This document shows positions 32,281-41,546 of a stretch of 59,452 bases of DNA, in pieces (positions within the stretch are counted from its first letter, which is position 1; each line of letters begins with the position of its first letter). The stretch comes from DASXYG01 sp036502625. GTDB lineage: Bacteria; Actinomycetota; Actinomycetes; Streptosporangiales; Streptosporangiaceae. The stretch spans positions 1 through 59,452 of the forward strand of contig DASXYG010000044.1 in NCBI GenBank assembly GCA_036502625.1, in the 5' to 3' direction. Made by a program: the position numbers and the translations under genes. The notes below the pieces were generated by a model. That model had not been told where the DNA came from. It was given only the letters and a program-made list of their open reading frames with translations, and did no database searches.

Positions 32281-32634
32281 TCTTCTCCATTGTGTGGTCG
32301 ACCGTTTTTGGGCATGACGAAATGGCCCGGTGGCGTTACGGAATTCAGGGCGCACGGAAATGGCCGCGCGCGGGCGTACGCAGGTGGTGGCCCAGAAATG
32401 GGCAGGACGAACGGCGCGCGGAAAGCGCGGAGTTCGCAGGGAATACAGGTGGGCCGCGAGGCCGCCGGGCGGTCACGCCACGGCCGGGAGCCTCACTCGT
32501 GCGTGGCCAATGGCCGACCCGGTAGTCACGTCGATCACCTTAGGCGACCGCCCGCAAAATGACAAACCCCGAATTCCGGCCCTCGATACCGGTATTCCCG
32601 CCCCGCACAGACGCCCGGAACGTAGCCTGCGTGT
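32281..32634. other. 354-bp divergent intergenic region
   Basis: No gene seen. It carries promoters for the divergent fusion gene and the hypothetical membrane protein. The only structured element I noticed is a 10-bp palindrome ATACCGGTAT at 32586-32595. Base composition is locally less GC-rich than the flanks. Confidence 0.5.
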
Positions 32635-33390
32635 ATGGGGTCGGCCGGTGCGTGGTATTCCTCAGTCTCCTGGCAGGCGGTCACCGAGTGGGCGAGCCTC
32701 CTGATCGGCCTGCTGAGCTTCGGCATCGCGTGGCTGAACACGATGGTCCGCCGGAAGCTGCTGTACGGCATCACGATGTCGCTCTTCGTCGATGACGGCG
32801 TGCTCGACGCCGTGGCCCCCGAGCGCCGCCCCTACGTGGCCGGGAGATACCTGACGCGGCTCACGATCACCGTCCGCGGCACCAAGGACGTCAGCACCCG
32901 CGACTTCGACGCCGGCCGGCCCCTCGTCCTCGACGTCGGCGCGCCCGTGCAGGACGTCCGGTCCGCGTCGAACCCGTTCAGCCTGGGCGTTCCGTCGCTC
33001 ACCGTCAGCGGCTCCCAGGTCATGGTGGGGCCGGGCCTGATCGGGCGCGGGCACGTGGTCGAGTACTACCTGGCCGGCGGGCCGTCGGCGGGGCCGGCGT
33101 GCGTGTCCCGGCCGCTGGTCGACGTGGCCGTGAAGCAGGAGTCGCCCACCAGGCGCCGGCCGGCCAACTATGTGCTGGCGACGGTGACGACGCTGCTGCT
33201 CGGGTACGGCGTGATCGGGCCGCTTCTCCGCGGCATCGGCACGAGCGGCCTGCCCGGCTGGGTCACCGCAGCGATCGCCCTGGTGATCGGCCTGGTGGAG
33301 ACATGGGCGGTCGCGTGGCTGTTCCTGCGCCGTCCACGGGGGTTCGAGCGCATGGGCGGGATCGACGACGTGCGGAACATCCTCGGCTGA
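32635..33390 (+). CDS. Hypothetical membrane protein
   Basis: 251 residues, family not recognised. There is one N-terminal hydrophobic helix (about residues 15-36), then a soluble beta-rich domain (about 45-165) with an immunoglobulin-like strand pattern, and finally two helices (about 180-198 and 206-228). The soluble part has a VRGTKDVSTRDFDAGRPLVLDVGAPV motif seen in other actinobacterial hypotheticals of unknown role. It stands alone on the plus strand and converges on the alcohol dehydrogenase operon with a 14-bp gap. Confidence 0.7.
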   Translation: MGSAGAWYSSVSWQAVTEWASLLIGLLSFGIAWLNTMVRRKLLYGITMSLFVDDGVLDAVAPERRPYVAGRYLTRLTITVRGTKDVSTRDFDAGRPLVLDVGAPVQDVRSASNPFSLGVPSLTVSGSQVMVGPGLIGRGHVVEYYLAGGPSAGPACVSRPLVDVAVKQESPTRRRPANYVLATVTTLLLGYGVIGPLLRGIGTSGLPGWVTAAIALVIGLVETWAVAWLFLRRPRGFERMGGIDDVRNILG

Positions 33391-33404
33391 GCCCGCGCGG
33401 ACGG

Positions 33405-34493
33405 CTACGGGACCAGGATCGGCTTGATGGTGGTGCCGTTGGTGCTGTCGCGTTCGGCGTCGTTGATGGCCGTCAGGTCGTACTGCCTGGTCAGGCGGTC
33501 GAGGGGGAGGTCGCCATTGCGCCAGTGGTCGATCAGGCGGGGGATGAAGACGTGCGGTACGGCGCCGCCTTCCAGGAGGTACGTGATCGTGCGGCCGGAG
33601 AGCAGCGGCGGGGGGAACGTGATGGGGGCCGTGCCCGCGCCGACCATCGCGCAGGAGCCGCGCATCGTGAGCGTGGTGATGGCGGTCATGATCACGGACG
33701 GTACGGCGGTGGTGTCGAGGGCGTGGTCGACGCCGCCGGCGGCCGCGGTGATCTGGGCGGGCAGGTCGGGGTCGGCGCCGTCGAAGGCGTGCGTGGCGCC
33801 GAGGTCGCGGGCCAGGTCGCGGCGGTTGGGGTGCAGGTCGACGGCGATGATCGGGGACGCCCCCGCGAGCTTCGCGGCCATCACGGCGGACAGCCCGACG
33901 GCGCCCGCGCCGTAGACGGCGACGCTGTCCCCCGGACGTACGCCGAGGCCGAGCAGGATGGCGGCGGCGCCGGTCTGCACGCCGCAGCCGAGCGGGCCGA
34001 GCAGCTCCAGCGGCAGCGACGGGTCGATGACCACCGCGTTGCGCTCGGTGGCCACCGCGTGGGCGGCGAACGACGACTGCGCGAACCACCGCGACGCGAT
34101 CGGGCTCCCGTCGCCGGCGGCCGCGCCGGTGGAGCCGTCCGTACGCAGGCCGGACAGGTTGCGCTCGCGGAACTCCGCGCAGTACGCGGGCTCCCCGGCG
34201 TGGCACTGGCGGCAGCCGCCGCAGCTATCGACGCTGAGCAGGACGTGGTCGCCGGGGCGCACGCGGGTGACGCCGTCGCCGACCCGCTCCACCACTCCGG
34301 CCCCCTCGTGGCCGAGGATCGCGGGCAGTATCCCGTCCGGGCGGGCGCGCTCGCGGACGGTGAGGTCGGTGTGGCACATGCCCACGGCCGCGACCCGGAC
34401 GAGCACCTCGCCGGGCCGCGGGTCGCCGAGCTCCACGTCCTCGATGGCGAACGGCCGGTCGTGGCCGCGCAGCACGGCCGCACGCGTCTGCAT
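33405..34493 (-). CDS. Zinc-dependent alcohol dehydrogenase (MDR, benzyl-alcohol type)
   Basis: 362-residue medium-chain dehydrogenase oxidising an alcohol with NAD(P)+. Catalytic zinc ligands are the Cys of GMCHTD and the His/Glu of GHEGAG. The structural zinc loop has Cys in DSCGGCRQCHAGEPAYC. The Rossmann motif is AVYGAGAVGLSAVMAA, and the Asp of IIAVDL suggests NAD+ preference. Overall it is closest to the aryl/benzyl alcohol and S-(hydroxymethyl) classes. It is the last gene of the pucR-linked minus-strand run after the MFS transporter (59-bp gap); ATG with GGAGGGC. It would supply an aldehyde downstream of hydantoin or amine catabolism, but the substrate is unknown. Confidence 0.9.
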   Translation of the reverse strand: MQTRAAVLRGHDRPFAIEDVELGDPRPGEVLVRVAAVGMCHTDLTVRERARPDGILPAILGHEGAGVVERVGDGVTRVRPGDHVLLSVDSCGGCRQCHAGEPAYCAEFRERNLSGLRTDGSTGAAAGDGSPIASRWFAQSSFAAHAVATERNAVVIDPSLPLELLGPLGCGVQTGAAAILLGLGVRPGDSVAVYGAGAVGLSAVMAAKLAGASPIIAVDLHPNRRDLARDLGATHAFDGADPDLPAQITAAAGGVDHALDTTAVPSVIMTAITTLTMRGSCAMVGAGTAPITFPPPLLSGRTITYLLEGGAVPHVFIPRLIDHWRNGDLPLDRLTRQYDLTAINDAERDSTNGTTIKPILVP

Positions 34494-34552
34494 ATGCCCT
34501 CCGGGGAAGCGAGTACGAGGAACGTACGAACCCCGCGATCCCCCGTCAAGCG

Positions 34553-35815
34553 TTACGGGGCGGGCGCCGCGGCGGGGTCCTCCTCGCGTACGGCGGCGTC
34601 GATCGTGCCGATGCGCATCCCCCGGGTCTCCGGGAAGACCCACGCCCACGCGGACACCCCGGCGTACAGGAGCGTGGCGCCCAGGAAGATCGGCGTGTAC
34701 CCGGGGCCGGCGATCACCGCGGCGGCGATGATCGGCGGCAGCGCGGACGTGCCGCGGGCGATCTGCAGCGCCGCCGACACCCCGGTGGAGCGCAGCGCGG
34801 TCGGGAAGACCTCGCTGAACAGCGTGCCGAAGATCGTCGGCGCGGTGGAGCCGAAATACAGGATGAAGAACGGCACGAGGATCCACGTGGAGCCGAGCAG
34901 CGCCTTGCCGCCGATGTACACGATCAGCCCGCCGACCGCCGCGAGCGCCATGACCAGCGACAGTGTCGGGCGCCTGCCCCAGCGGTCGCACGCCCACGAC
35001 GACAGCACGCAGCCGATCAGCCCGGCGATCGCGGTGAAGAAGATCCACCAGGACGCGTTCGACATGCTGAACCCGCTGGACACCAGGTACTTCGGCAGCA
35101 GCGTGGTGACGCCGTAGTACGCCCAGAAGTACATCACCGCGGCGAGCAGGCACTTCACCAGCGGCCCGAGGAACGCGCGGCTGACGTACGCGCGGGCCGG
35201 CGGCCGCTCGGCCGCCGCGGTCTCCTTCCACGCGGCCGACTCCGGGGTGTGCGACCGCAGGTAGACCACGGCGAGCACGGGCAGCCCGGAGAGCACGAAC
35301 GTCCAGCGCCAGCCGATCGCGGGCAGGATCTGGCCGCCGACCACGGACGCCAGCATGATCGACAGGTACGCGCCGCCGTAGAAGAGCCCGCCCCACCAGC
35401 CGCGCCGCTTCGCGCTGATGACCTCGGAGATCAGCGACTGCCCGACGCCGTACTCGCCGCCGAGCCCGACGCCCGCGACCGCCGTGAGCGCCAGCAGCAC
35501 CGGGTAGTTCGGGCTGAGCGCGCGGGCGAACGTGGCGACGGTGAACGTCAGCACGGTGATCATCAGCACCCGGCGGCGCCCGATGCGGTCGGCGACGTAG
35601 CCGAACAGCACGCCGCCGACCGCCATGGAGATCAGCGACGTGGACACCAGCCACGCGCTGGCCGCCCCGGACAGGTGGAACTCCGCGCTGATCGGGATCA
35701 GCAGGAACGTCAGCAGGAACACTTCGTAGTAGTCGAAGAGCCACCCGATGAACGCGCCGACGAACGCGCCGCGCTCGGTCTTGTCCAGGTGGAGCAGGCC
35801 GCCGTCGCGTGTCAT
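34553..35815 (-). CDS. MFS transporter (metabolite:H+ symporter type)
   Basis: 420 residues, twelve membrane helices. The signature GVLFGYVADRIGRRRVLM lies after TM2, its second copy CDRWGRRPTLSL after TM8, and GEYGVGQSLISE follows TM4. This is the pattern of aromatic-acid or sialic-acid type MFS uptake carriers. The gene lies 35 bp after hydantoinase A and is presumably the uptake system for that pathway's substrate. The ATG follows GGAGGG. The specific substrate cannot be deduced. Confidence 0.87.
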   Translation of the reverse strand: MTRDGGLLHLDKTERGAFVGAFIGWLFDYYEVFLLTFLLIPISAEFHLSGAASAWLVSTSLISMAVGGVLFGYVADRIGRRRVLMITVLTFTVATFARALSPNYPVLLALTAVAGVGLGGEYGVGQSLISEVISAKRRGWWGGLFYGGAYLSIMLASVVGGQILPAIGWRWTFVLSGLPVLAVVYLRSHTPESAAWKETAAAERPPARAYVSRAFLGPLVKCLLAAVMYFWAYYGVTTLLPKYLVSSGFSMSNASWWIFFTAIAGLIGCVLSSWACDRWGRRPTLSLVMALAAVGGLIVYIGGKALLGSTWILVPFFILYFGSTAPTIFGTLFSEVFPTALRSTGVSAALQIARGTSALPPIIAAAVIAGPGYTPIFLGATLLYAGVSAWAWVFPETRGMRIGTIDAAVREEDPAAAPAP

Positions 35816-35850
35816 CGCGTGGCCCTCCTTCGGTTGGGGGGATCGGGGGG

Positions 35851-37899
35851 TCAGCCGCCGGTACGGGTCAGGACGAGCGTCCCGGCGGCGTCCGTACGGA
35901 CCCGCCAGCCCTGCCGGACCACGATGGTGGTGTCGTCCTGGGTGATGATCGCCGGGCCGTCGAGCGTCTCCGGCACGGCGGCGCGGGACAGCACGGGCAC
36001 GGTCGCGAAGTCGCCGGTCTCGGGCAGGTAGACGCGGCGCTCGCCTTCGTGCCGCTCCCCCGCGTGGCCGCCGATGGTGTGCTCGGTGCCGGGCGCGGCC
36101 GCGGTGGCGCGCACGCCGGTGATCTCGACGCGCCCGTCCGGGTCGTCCTGGCCGTACAGGGTGCGGTGCAGGTCGCCGAAGTCCGCGACGATGGCGGCCA
36201 CCGGGTCGGCCGCGTCGTCGCGTACGGGCACGGTCAGCTCGTGGGACTGGCCGACGTAGCGGGCGTCGACCGCGGCCTCGACGGTGACCCGCGCGGGGTC
36301 GGCGCCGGCCCGGTCGATCTCGGCGCGCGCCGCCGCGGCCACCTCGCCGAGTTGCGCGCGCAGCTCCGCGGCGTCGAGGTCGCGGGTGTCGCGCTGGAAC
36401 GTGCGCTGGCGCGGCACCTTCACGTCGGCGGTGAGCAGCCCGTACGCGGACAGCACCCCGGGGTGCGCGGGCACCAGGATCTCCGCGATGCCCAGGTCGT
36501 CGGCGACCGTGCAGGCGTGCATGGCGCCGGCGCCGCCGCAAGCGACCAGCGCGAAGTTCCGCGGGTCGCGGCCGCGCGCCACCGACACCACGCGGACGGC
36601 CGCGGACATCGCCGCGCACGCGATCCGGTGGATGCCCCACGCGGCCCGTACGTCGGTCATGTCCAGCGGCTCGGCGACCTGCCGTACGGCCTTGGCGGCC
36701 AGCTCGCGGGACAGCCGCAGGCTCCCGCCGGCCAGGCCGTCCTCGCTGAGGAACCCGAGCAGCAGGTTGGCGTCGGTGACGGTCGGCTCGGTGCCGCCCC
36801 AGCCGTACGCGGCGGGCCCCGGACGCGATCCGGCGCTGCGCGGCCCGACGCGGAGGCTCCCGGCGGCGTCCACGTACGCGACGCTGCCGCCGCCCGCGCC
36901 GATCGTGTGGACGTCGACCGTGGGCAGCCGCAGCGGGTGGCCGCCGATCTCGCCCTCGTCGTGGGTGAGCGGCTGCCCGTCGACGACCAGCGCGGCGTCC
37001 GTGCTGGTGCCGCCCATGTCGAAGCCGAGCACGTCGTTGCGGCCGGTCGCGCGGCCCACCGACGCGGCACCGCTCGCGCCGCCGGCGAGCCCGGACAGCA
37101 GCGTGCCGACGGCCCGCTCCTCGATCAGCTCGCTGGCGACGATGCCGCCGTGGGACTCCATGACCTGCAACGGCACGCGTACGCCCAGCTCGCGCAGCCG
37201 GGTGCGCAGGCCGGTGACGTAGCTGCCGATGGTGGGCCGGATGTAGGCGTCCATGGCCGTCACGACGAGCCGCTCGAACTCGCGGAACCGCGGGTCGATG
37301 CGCGACGACAGGCTCACGACCAGGCCCGGGTGGCGCGCCTCGACGATCTCCCGTACGCGGTCCTCGTGGCGGGCGTCGACGAAGGAGAACAGGAACGACA
37401 CGGCGATCGCCTCGACGCCGTGCCGTACGGCCAGGTCGTCGGCGGCGCGCGCCACGGCGTCCTCGTCCAGCGGCGCGGTCTCGGTGCCGTCCGGCGCGAT
37501 CCGCCCGCCGACGCCGTGGACGCGTTCGCGCGGGCACAGGAAGTCGGGGGTGTCCGAGCCGGTGAACAGGTCGTACATCTGGCGGCGCTTGCCGCGGCCG
37601 ATGTAGAGGGTGTCCTCGAAGCCGGTGTTGGTGATGATGCCGATGCGCGCGCCGTCCCGCTGGAGCAGGGCGTTCGTGCCGACGGTGGTGCCGTGCACGA
37701 TGGACGTCACGTCGGACGGCGCGGCGCCGGCCGCGGCGAGGCTCTGCGCCAGGCCGGCGATCATGCCCTCGCCCGGGTCGTGCGGCGTGGTCGGGACCTT
37801 CGCGATGGTCGCGGCGCCCCCGTCGTCCGGGCAGACGATGATGTCGGTGAACGTGCCGCCGATGTCGACGCCGACCGAGTAGCCAACCGATCCGGTCAC
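35851..37899 (-). CDS. hyuA: Hydantoinase/oxoprolinase subunit A (HyuA)
   Basis: 682-residue ATP-dependent cyclic-amide hydrolase subunit. The N-terminal phosphate loop is VGVDIGGTFTDIIV. The middle carries HGTTVGTNALLQR, and the hydantoinase_A core has DMGGTSTDAALV and GAGGGSVAYVD. The C-terminal domain ends with GPAIITQDDTTIVV. Together with HyuB it hydrolyses hydantoin-like rings (N-methylhydantoin, 5-oxoproline or related). The GTG start overlaps the hyuB stop (GTGA), so the pair is translationally coupled. Acetophenone carboxylase and acetone carboxylase subunits are alternatives within the same superfamily. Confidence 0.9.
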   Translation of the reverse strand: MTGSVGYSVGVDIGGTFTDIIVCPDDGGAATIAKVPTTPHDPGEGMIAGLAQSLAAAGAAPSDVTSIVHGTTVGTNALLQRDGARIGIITNTGFEDTLYIGRGKRRQMYDLFTGSDTPDFLCPRERVHGVGGRIAPDGTETAPLDEDAVARAADDLAVRHGVEAIAVSFLFSFVDARHEDRVREIVEARHPGLVVSLSSRIDPRFREFERLVVTAMDAYIRPTIGSYVTGLRTRLRELGVRVPLQVMESHGGIVASELIEERAVGTLLSGLAGGASGAASVGRATGRNDVLGFDMGGTSTDAALVVDGQPLTHDEGEIGGHPLRLPTVDVHTIGAGGGSVAYVDAAGSLRVGPRSAGSRPGPAAYGWGGTEPTVTDANLLLGFLSEDGLAGGSLRLSRELAAKAVRQVAEPLDMTDVRAAWGIHRIACAAMSAAVRVVSVARGRDPRNFALVACGGAGAMHACTVADDLGIAEILVPAHPGVLSAYGLLTADVKVPRQRTFQRDTRDLDAAELRAQLGEVAAAARAEIDRAGADPARVTVEAAVDARYVGQSHELTVPVRDDAADPVAAIVADFGDLHRTLYGQDDPDGRVEITGVRATAAAPGTEHTIGGHAGERHEGERRVYLPETGDFATVPVLSRAAVPETLDGPAIITQDDTTIVVRQGWRVRTDAAGTLVLTRTGG

Positions 37900-39635
37900 G
37901 CCCGCTGCTCCTTCTCCTCGTTGTGCGCGGACCGCGTCCGCTCGGTCGCCGCGGCGTCCACCTGGCCGTCGCCGCCGACGACGACCCCGTACAGCTCGCG
38001 CGCACGCTCCGCGGACACCCGGTGGTCGCGTACGTCGCGGGCCACCTCCTCGGCCGGGCGCGTCAGCGGGTCGCCGTAGCCGCCACCGCCGGACAGGCGG
38101 ACGCGCAGCCGGTCGCCCGCGTCGAGGTGGACCATCGTCTTGGACGGCAGCGACTCGCCCGTGCCGTCCGCCCGCCGTACGTCGCCGCGGCTGAACGGCG
38201 CGCCGTGGCCGCCCTCCGCGCCCCAGGCGTGGGTGGTGTGCCGCTCGCCGCGGTAGTTCGCGCTGGCGGATCCGGCGGTCAGCTCGAAGACCTTCTCGGT
38301 GCCGCAGCCGCCGCGCCAGCGCCCCGCGCCGCCGGAGTCCTCCCAGATCCGCCATTCGAGCACCCGTACGGGCGATTCCATCTCGATGGCCTCGGCGGGC
38401 ACGTTCATGCAGTTCGTCGCCGACGCCTCGACCGCGTCCACCCCGTCGAGGCCGGGCCGCGCCGCCATGCCGCCCATCCCCAGCTCGCTGGTGACGTACG
38501 GCTTCCCGGTCGCCGGGTCGGTGCCGCCGAAGTTCATGACGAGGAGCTGGCCGCTCTGCGCGGCCGGCATCCGCTCCGGTATGGCCTGCGCGAACGCGCC
38601 GAACAGCGCGTCGCACAGCCGCAGCACGGTGGCCGTACGGGAGTTCACCGGCGCCGGCTCGTACGGGTTGACCAGGCTGCCGGGCGGCAGCGTGTACGTG
38701 ACGGGCCGGTAGCAGCCGCTGGTGTTGGGGATGTCGTTGCCGGTCACCGCGCGCAGCACGTAGTAGATGGCGGCGATCGACGACGCCGGCACACAGTTGT
38801 ACGGCCCCTTGGCCTGCGCCGCCGTGCCCGTGAAGTCGATGTGCAGATCCGAGCCCGTCACGGTGACGGTCGCGCGGATCTCCAGCTTCCTGCCGACCTC
38901 CACGCCGTCGTCGTCCATCTGGTCGGTGAAGGTGTACGTGCCGTCGGGGATCTCCGCGACCCGCGCGCGGGTCAACTGCTCGGACTGGTCGAGCAGCGCC
39001 GCCATGACGTCGTCCAGGGTGTCCCGCCCGACCTCGGTCGCCAGCTCCGCGACGCGGGACTGCGCGAGGTGGCAGGCGGCGAGCTGGGCGCGCACGTCGC
39101 CGAGGACGACGTCCGGGGTGCGCACGTTCGCGCGGATCATCTCGAAGATCGGCGTGACCGGCTCGCCCGCGTCGTACAGCTTCATCGGCGGCAGCCGCAG
39201 GCCCTCCTGGTAGAGGTCCGTGGCGTTCGGCGGGAGGCTGCCGGGCACCATGCCGCCGATCTCCTGGTGGTGCGACATCGTGACGGCGACGCCCACCATG
39301 TGGTCCTCGTGGAACAGCGGCCGCAGCACGGCGATGTCCGGCAGGTGGGTGCCGCCGGCGTACGGGTCGTTGAGGATGAACACGTCGCCGGGGCGCATCG
39401 TGTCGGCGGGCCAGCGCTCCAAGATCGCGTGCACGGACGGGATCATGCAGCCGAGGTGGATCGGGATCGCCGCCGCCTGCGCGATGTTGTTGCCCAGCCG
39501 GTCGAACACGGCGGCCGAGGCGTCCAGGCCCTCCTTGACGATTGCCGAGTACGCGGCGCGCAGCAGCGCCGTCTCCATCTCGTCGGCGATCGTGGCGAGG
39601 CGGTACCTGACGACTTCCTGGGTGACGGGATCCAC
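37896..39635 (-). CDS. hyuB: Hydantoinase/oxoprolinase subunit B (HyuB)
   Basis: 579 residues. The N-terminal VDPVTQEVVRYRLATIADEM and ALLRAAYSAIVKEGLDAS are standard for HyuB, as are NDPYAGGTHLPDI and the Gly-rich SGGGGYGDP near the end. The start is decided by the ribosome-binding site: CAGGAG lies 5 bp upstream of this GTG, while longer in-frame starts lack one. It precedes hyuA in the operon, 126 bp after pucR on the same strand. The pathway could be purine- or pyrimidine-derived hydantoins, creatinine-derived N-methylhydantoin, or a xenobiotic ring. Confidence 0.9.
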   Translation of the reverse strand: MDPVTQEVVRYRLATIADEMETALLRAAYSAIVKEGLDASAAVFDRLGNNIAQAAAIPIHLGCMIPSVHAILERWPADTMRPGDVFILNDPYAGGTHLPDIAVLRPLFHEDHMVGVAVTMSHHQEIGGMVPGSLPPNATDLYQEGLRLPPMKLYDAGEPVTPIFEMIRANVRTPDVVLGDVRAQLAACHLAQSRVAELATEVGRDTLDDVMAALLDQSEQLTRARVAEIPDGTYTFTDQMDDDGVEVGRKLEIRATVTVTGSDLHIDFTGTAAQAKGPYNCVPASSIAAIYYVLRAVTGNDIPNTSGCYRPVTYTLPPGSLVNPYEPAPVNSRTATVLRLCDALFGAFAQAIPERMPAAQSGQLLVMNFGGTDPATGKPYVTSELGMGGMAARPGLDGVDAVEASATNCMNVPAEAIEMESPVRVLEWRIWEDSGGAGRWRGGCGTEKVFELTAGSASANYRGERHTTHAWGAEGGHGAPFSRGDVRRADGTGESLPSKTMVHLDAGDRLRVRLSGGGGYGDPLTRPAEEVARDVRDHRVSAERARELYGVVVGGDGQVDAAATERTRSAHNEEKEQRA

Positions 39636-39761
39636 ATGTGCTCCTGACGGACTGGTCACGGTCCTGTCGCTTTGACGTCGATCATCACGGCGCGCCGGGG
39701 GCCGGACAAGGCACAGGGTGTGCAATGACGGCCGTACGGATTGCGCGGCCTGTGTCGCGGT

Positions 39762-41396
39762 TCAGCCGGCGCTGCCGCGGGTGCGGCGCCGGAACTCGCG
39801 CGCGCGGACGGCGACGAGCAGCCGCAGCCGGGTGTCGGTGTCGTCGAGCGGGCCGTTGATCAGCTCGGCGACGCGCTTCAGCCGGTAGTAGAGCGTGCGC
39901 CGCTCGATGCTGAGCGCGCGGGCGACCTCGGCCTTGCGCCCGCCGTACTCCAGGTACGCGGCCAGCGTCGGGAACAGCGGCGACGTCGCGGCCGCGTCGT
40001 GGTCGAGCAGCGGGCCCAGCTCGCGCTCGACGTGCCGGGCCAGGACGGGACCCTGGTCGAGCTCCATGAGCAGCCGGTCGATGCCGAGGTCGTCGGGGGC
40101 CAGCACACCGCGGCCGTGGCCCGTACGGACGCCGTAGCGCACGGCCTCGGACGCCTCGCCGAACGCGCGCGGCAGCCCCGCCATGGGCACCGGGTCGCTC
40201 ATGCCGGCGAGCAACTGGACGCCGTGCCGCGCGGCGCACTGCTCGACCAGCTCGGCGACCTGCTCGCGGGGGTCGCGGCCGTCCGGCGGCGCGGGCAGCA
40301 CGGCGACGAGCCGGCCGCCGTCGTAGCCGATCAGCGGGCGCGGCGCGACGCCGAAGACGCGTCCGGCCACGGCGGTGACCGTACGCAGGGGGCGGCCGTG
40401 CCGGTCGCGGTCGTCGTCGGTGCGCTCGGCCGTCAGCGGCCGCAGCACCAGGGCGAGCAGCGGCCCGGACAGGTCGGCGCCGAACCGCGACGCGCGCAGC
40501 CGCATCTCCCGTACGTCGGCGTAGTGGCCGCCGAGGAGGTCGTGGACGAACGCGCTGCGGGCGTCCTGCCGCTGGCGCTCGATGTCGGACGCGGACGCGA
40601 AGGCCAGCCCGATCGCCGCGGCGGCGCGGTCCAGCGCCAGCCGGTCGACGTCGTCGATGGGCCGCGGGTGGGCGAGCATGTGGATCGTGCCCCACAGTTC
40701 GCCGCGCGCGATGATCGGCACCCATACGCAGGTCAGCCCGGCGGACTCGGCGCTCGCCGGGGAGCCGTCCGCGGGGTTCGGGTGGCCGGCGCGGGCGTGC
40801 GCGGACCACCCGTCGATCCACTTCCGCATCTCCGGTGCCTCCGGCGCGTACGCCACCACCTCGTGCGCCTCGTCGGACAGCACCACCGGATGGTCCACGG
40901 CGCGGGCCAGCTCGGCGATCATCTGGGACAGCCCGGCGCCCTCGAGCGCCAGCCGGGAGAACCGGCGGCTGATGCTCTCCGCGCGCTGCAACATGCCGTA
41001 GTGGGCGTTCACGATCACGGAGTGGACGGCCTGCGTCATGTCCATGAAGTACGCCGGCGTGGACAACCGGACCACCGGGAGCCCGGCGCCCGCGGCCTCG
41101 TCGGTCAGCGCGGCCGGCACGTCCGCGAACGCCACCCCCGCCTCGATGGCCACGCCCGCGACACCCGCCGCGGCCAGCGCGCGCACCCACTCGCGCTGCC
41201 CCTCGGGGTCGGCGGCGATGCCGCGGCCCTGCGTCAGCAGCAGCTCGCCGCCGGAGAACAACCGCGCGACCTGCGGCATCTCCGAGATGTGCACCCAGCG
41301 GACCGGGCCGTCGAGCCCGCCCGCGCCGGCGACCACGCGCGCGCCGGCCCGCCGGAACGGTTCGTATTGCAGCACCTCACGCAACGTGGGATTCAT
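39762..41396 (-). CDS. PucR-family transcriptional regulator
   Basis: 544 residues with the three-part PucR layout. An N-terminal PucR ligand domain (about 1-120, PTLREVLQYEPFRRAGARVV...VHISEMPQVARLFSGGELLLT) is followed by a GAF-like middle region and a C-terminal HTH_30 (LAAYLEYGGRKAEVARALSIERRTLYYRLKRV, about 475-510). Family members control purine, amino-acid or polyamine catabolism. Divergent orientation to the FAD oxidase and same-strand linkage to hyuBA suggest it controls both. The ATG (MNPTLREV) is preferred over a GTG five codons earlier. Confidence 0.9.
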   Translation of the reverse strand: MNPTLREVLQYEPFRRAGARVVAGAGGLDGPVRWVHISEMPQVARLFSGGELLLTQGRGIAADPEGQREWVRALAAAGVAGVAIEAGVAFADVPAALTDEAAGAGLPVVRLSTPAYFMDMTQAVHSVIVNAHYGMLQRAESISRRFSRLALEGAGLSQMIAELARAVDHPVVLSDEAHEVVAYAPEAPEMRKWIDGWSAHARAGHPNPADGSPASAESAGLTCVWVPIIARGELWGTIHMLAHPRPIDDVDRLALDRAAAAIGLAFASASDIERQRQDARSAFVHDLLGGHYADVREMRLRASRFGADLSGPLLALVLRPLTAERTDDDRDRHGRPLRTVTAVAGRVFGVAPRPLIGYDGGRLVAVLPAPPDGRDPREQVAELVEQCAARHGVQLLAGMSDPVPMAGLPRAFGEASEAVRYGVRTGHGRGVLAPDDLGIDRLLMELDQGPVLARHVERELGPLLDHDAAATSPLFPTLAAYLEYGGRKAEVARALSIERRTLYYRLKRVAELINGPLDDTDTRLRLLVAVRAREFRRRTRGSAG

Positions 41397-41546
41397 CGGC
41401 TCAAGGTACACAGTCCGAGAAACCGGCCCCCGTTCCGCGTCATGGTCCGCGCATTGCCGCGCGCCCCGGCCGCCGTGAGGATCGCAGGGACGAAAAGCGG
41501 ATCAGCGCCGTGGGGCGCGTACGGGGATCGGAGCCGAGCGGTACTG